Shown here: positions 47,494 to 47,549 of the stretch, one piece after another
Numbering within the stretch: the first letter of the stretch is position 1
Layout: every line of letters begins with the position of its first letter
Origin: Rehaibacterium terrae
GTDB taxonomy: Bacteria; Pseudomonadota; Gammaproteobacteria; Xanthomonadales; Xanthomonadaceae
Reading direction: 5' to 3'
Length of the DNA: 47,549 nucleotides
Assembly: GCF_014202935.1 (NCBI RefSeq)
Contig: NZ_JACHHX010000021.1
Coordinates: forward strand, 1-47,549
Program-made: the position numbers and the translations under genes
Notes under the pieces: generated by a model
What the model was told of the DNA's origin: nothing
Database searches by the model: none
The model's input: the letters and a program-made list of their open reading frames with translations, nothing else

Positions 47494-47549
47494 TCGTCAG
47501 CCACTCGCGCAACGGCGCACCGTGACCGACCTGGCGCCGCCGCCGGGCG
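47474..47549 (-). CDS. possible 3' end of a chromosomal gene running off the window
   Basis: On the minus strand the last 76 bases read RRRRQVGHGAPLREWLTTLP then ALG and TGA, with G or C at most third positions, as in the host genes. The stop codon falls inside the attC4 remnant, so the final residues may come from cassette DNA. The product cannot be named from 23 residues. Confidence 0.35.
   Translation of the reverse strand, partial: ARRRRQVGHGAPLREWLTTLPALG

Overview
The window is about 47.5 kb of GC-rich (roughly 70%) chromosomal DNA from a gammaproteobacterium. Several features point to the Lysobacterales/Xanthomonadales (Lysobacter, Luteimonas or Pseudoxanthomonas-like). These are the block lptD-surA-pdxA-rsmA-apaG-apaH facing folA, short palindromic repeats of the form GTCGCGGC..GCCGC.CCTAC, a paired UbiH-family operon, and integron attC sites with TTCAAGC/GCTTAA arms. 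Most of the window is core metabolism. The unusual material lies at the two ends and in a few intergenic insertions.

Layout. 1-270: the 3' end of a group II intron (domains V and VI). 363-5540: asparaginase, gcvPB, dgkA and a thioredoxin-like DUF255 protein. 5615-9040: rlmI-lgt and thyA-folA. 9175-16063: the minus-strand outer-membrane and housekeeping block apaH/apaG/rsmA/pdxA/surA/lptD, with a paired inverted REP element touching the pdxA stop codon. 16141-18528: a histone-deacetylase-like hydrolase, a PduO-type cobalamin adenosyltransferase whose start has been duplicated by an inserted 138-bp hairpin element, and a membrane protein. 18610-25112: two ubiquinone-type hydroxylases, rlmM, a deaminase, a Cys-rich lipoprotein and glnS. 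25177-30598: DinB-like, DUF2007, a membrane diguanylate cyclase, a DMT transporter, apt and a small exported protein.

30626-37371 is an oxidative-stress region: rubrerythrin / Fe-S protein / DUF3501, rnk, oxyR, ahpC and ahpF. I see an OxyR-type site with spaced ATAG/CTAT half-sites abutting the ahpC promoter. A second, weaker site with the same geometry lies upstream of rubrerythrin. 37481-43758: prmC, dxs, an uncharacterised pseudo-receiver-like protein, an HNH endonuclease and an RtcB ligase. 43810-43981 is a 172-bp element with terminal inverted repeats.

45039 to about 47500 is a small integron cassette array without an integrase (CALIN-like). It holds four lower-GC cassettes separated by three good attC sites. 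Their products are a short exported protein, a membrane-anchored helical protein, a small protein with a Gly-rich membrane hairpin, and a PD-(D/E)XK-like nuclease. Three of the cassettes have perfectly complementary ends, as expected for excisable cassettes. The first cassette is joined to the chromosome without a recognisable attC, and the last has a decayed attC that merges with the end of a neighbouring gene. This array and the duplicated cobalamin adenosyltransferase leader are the two features most worth following up.
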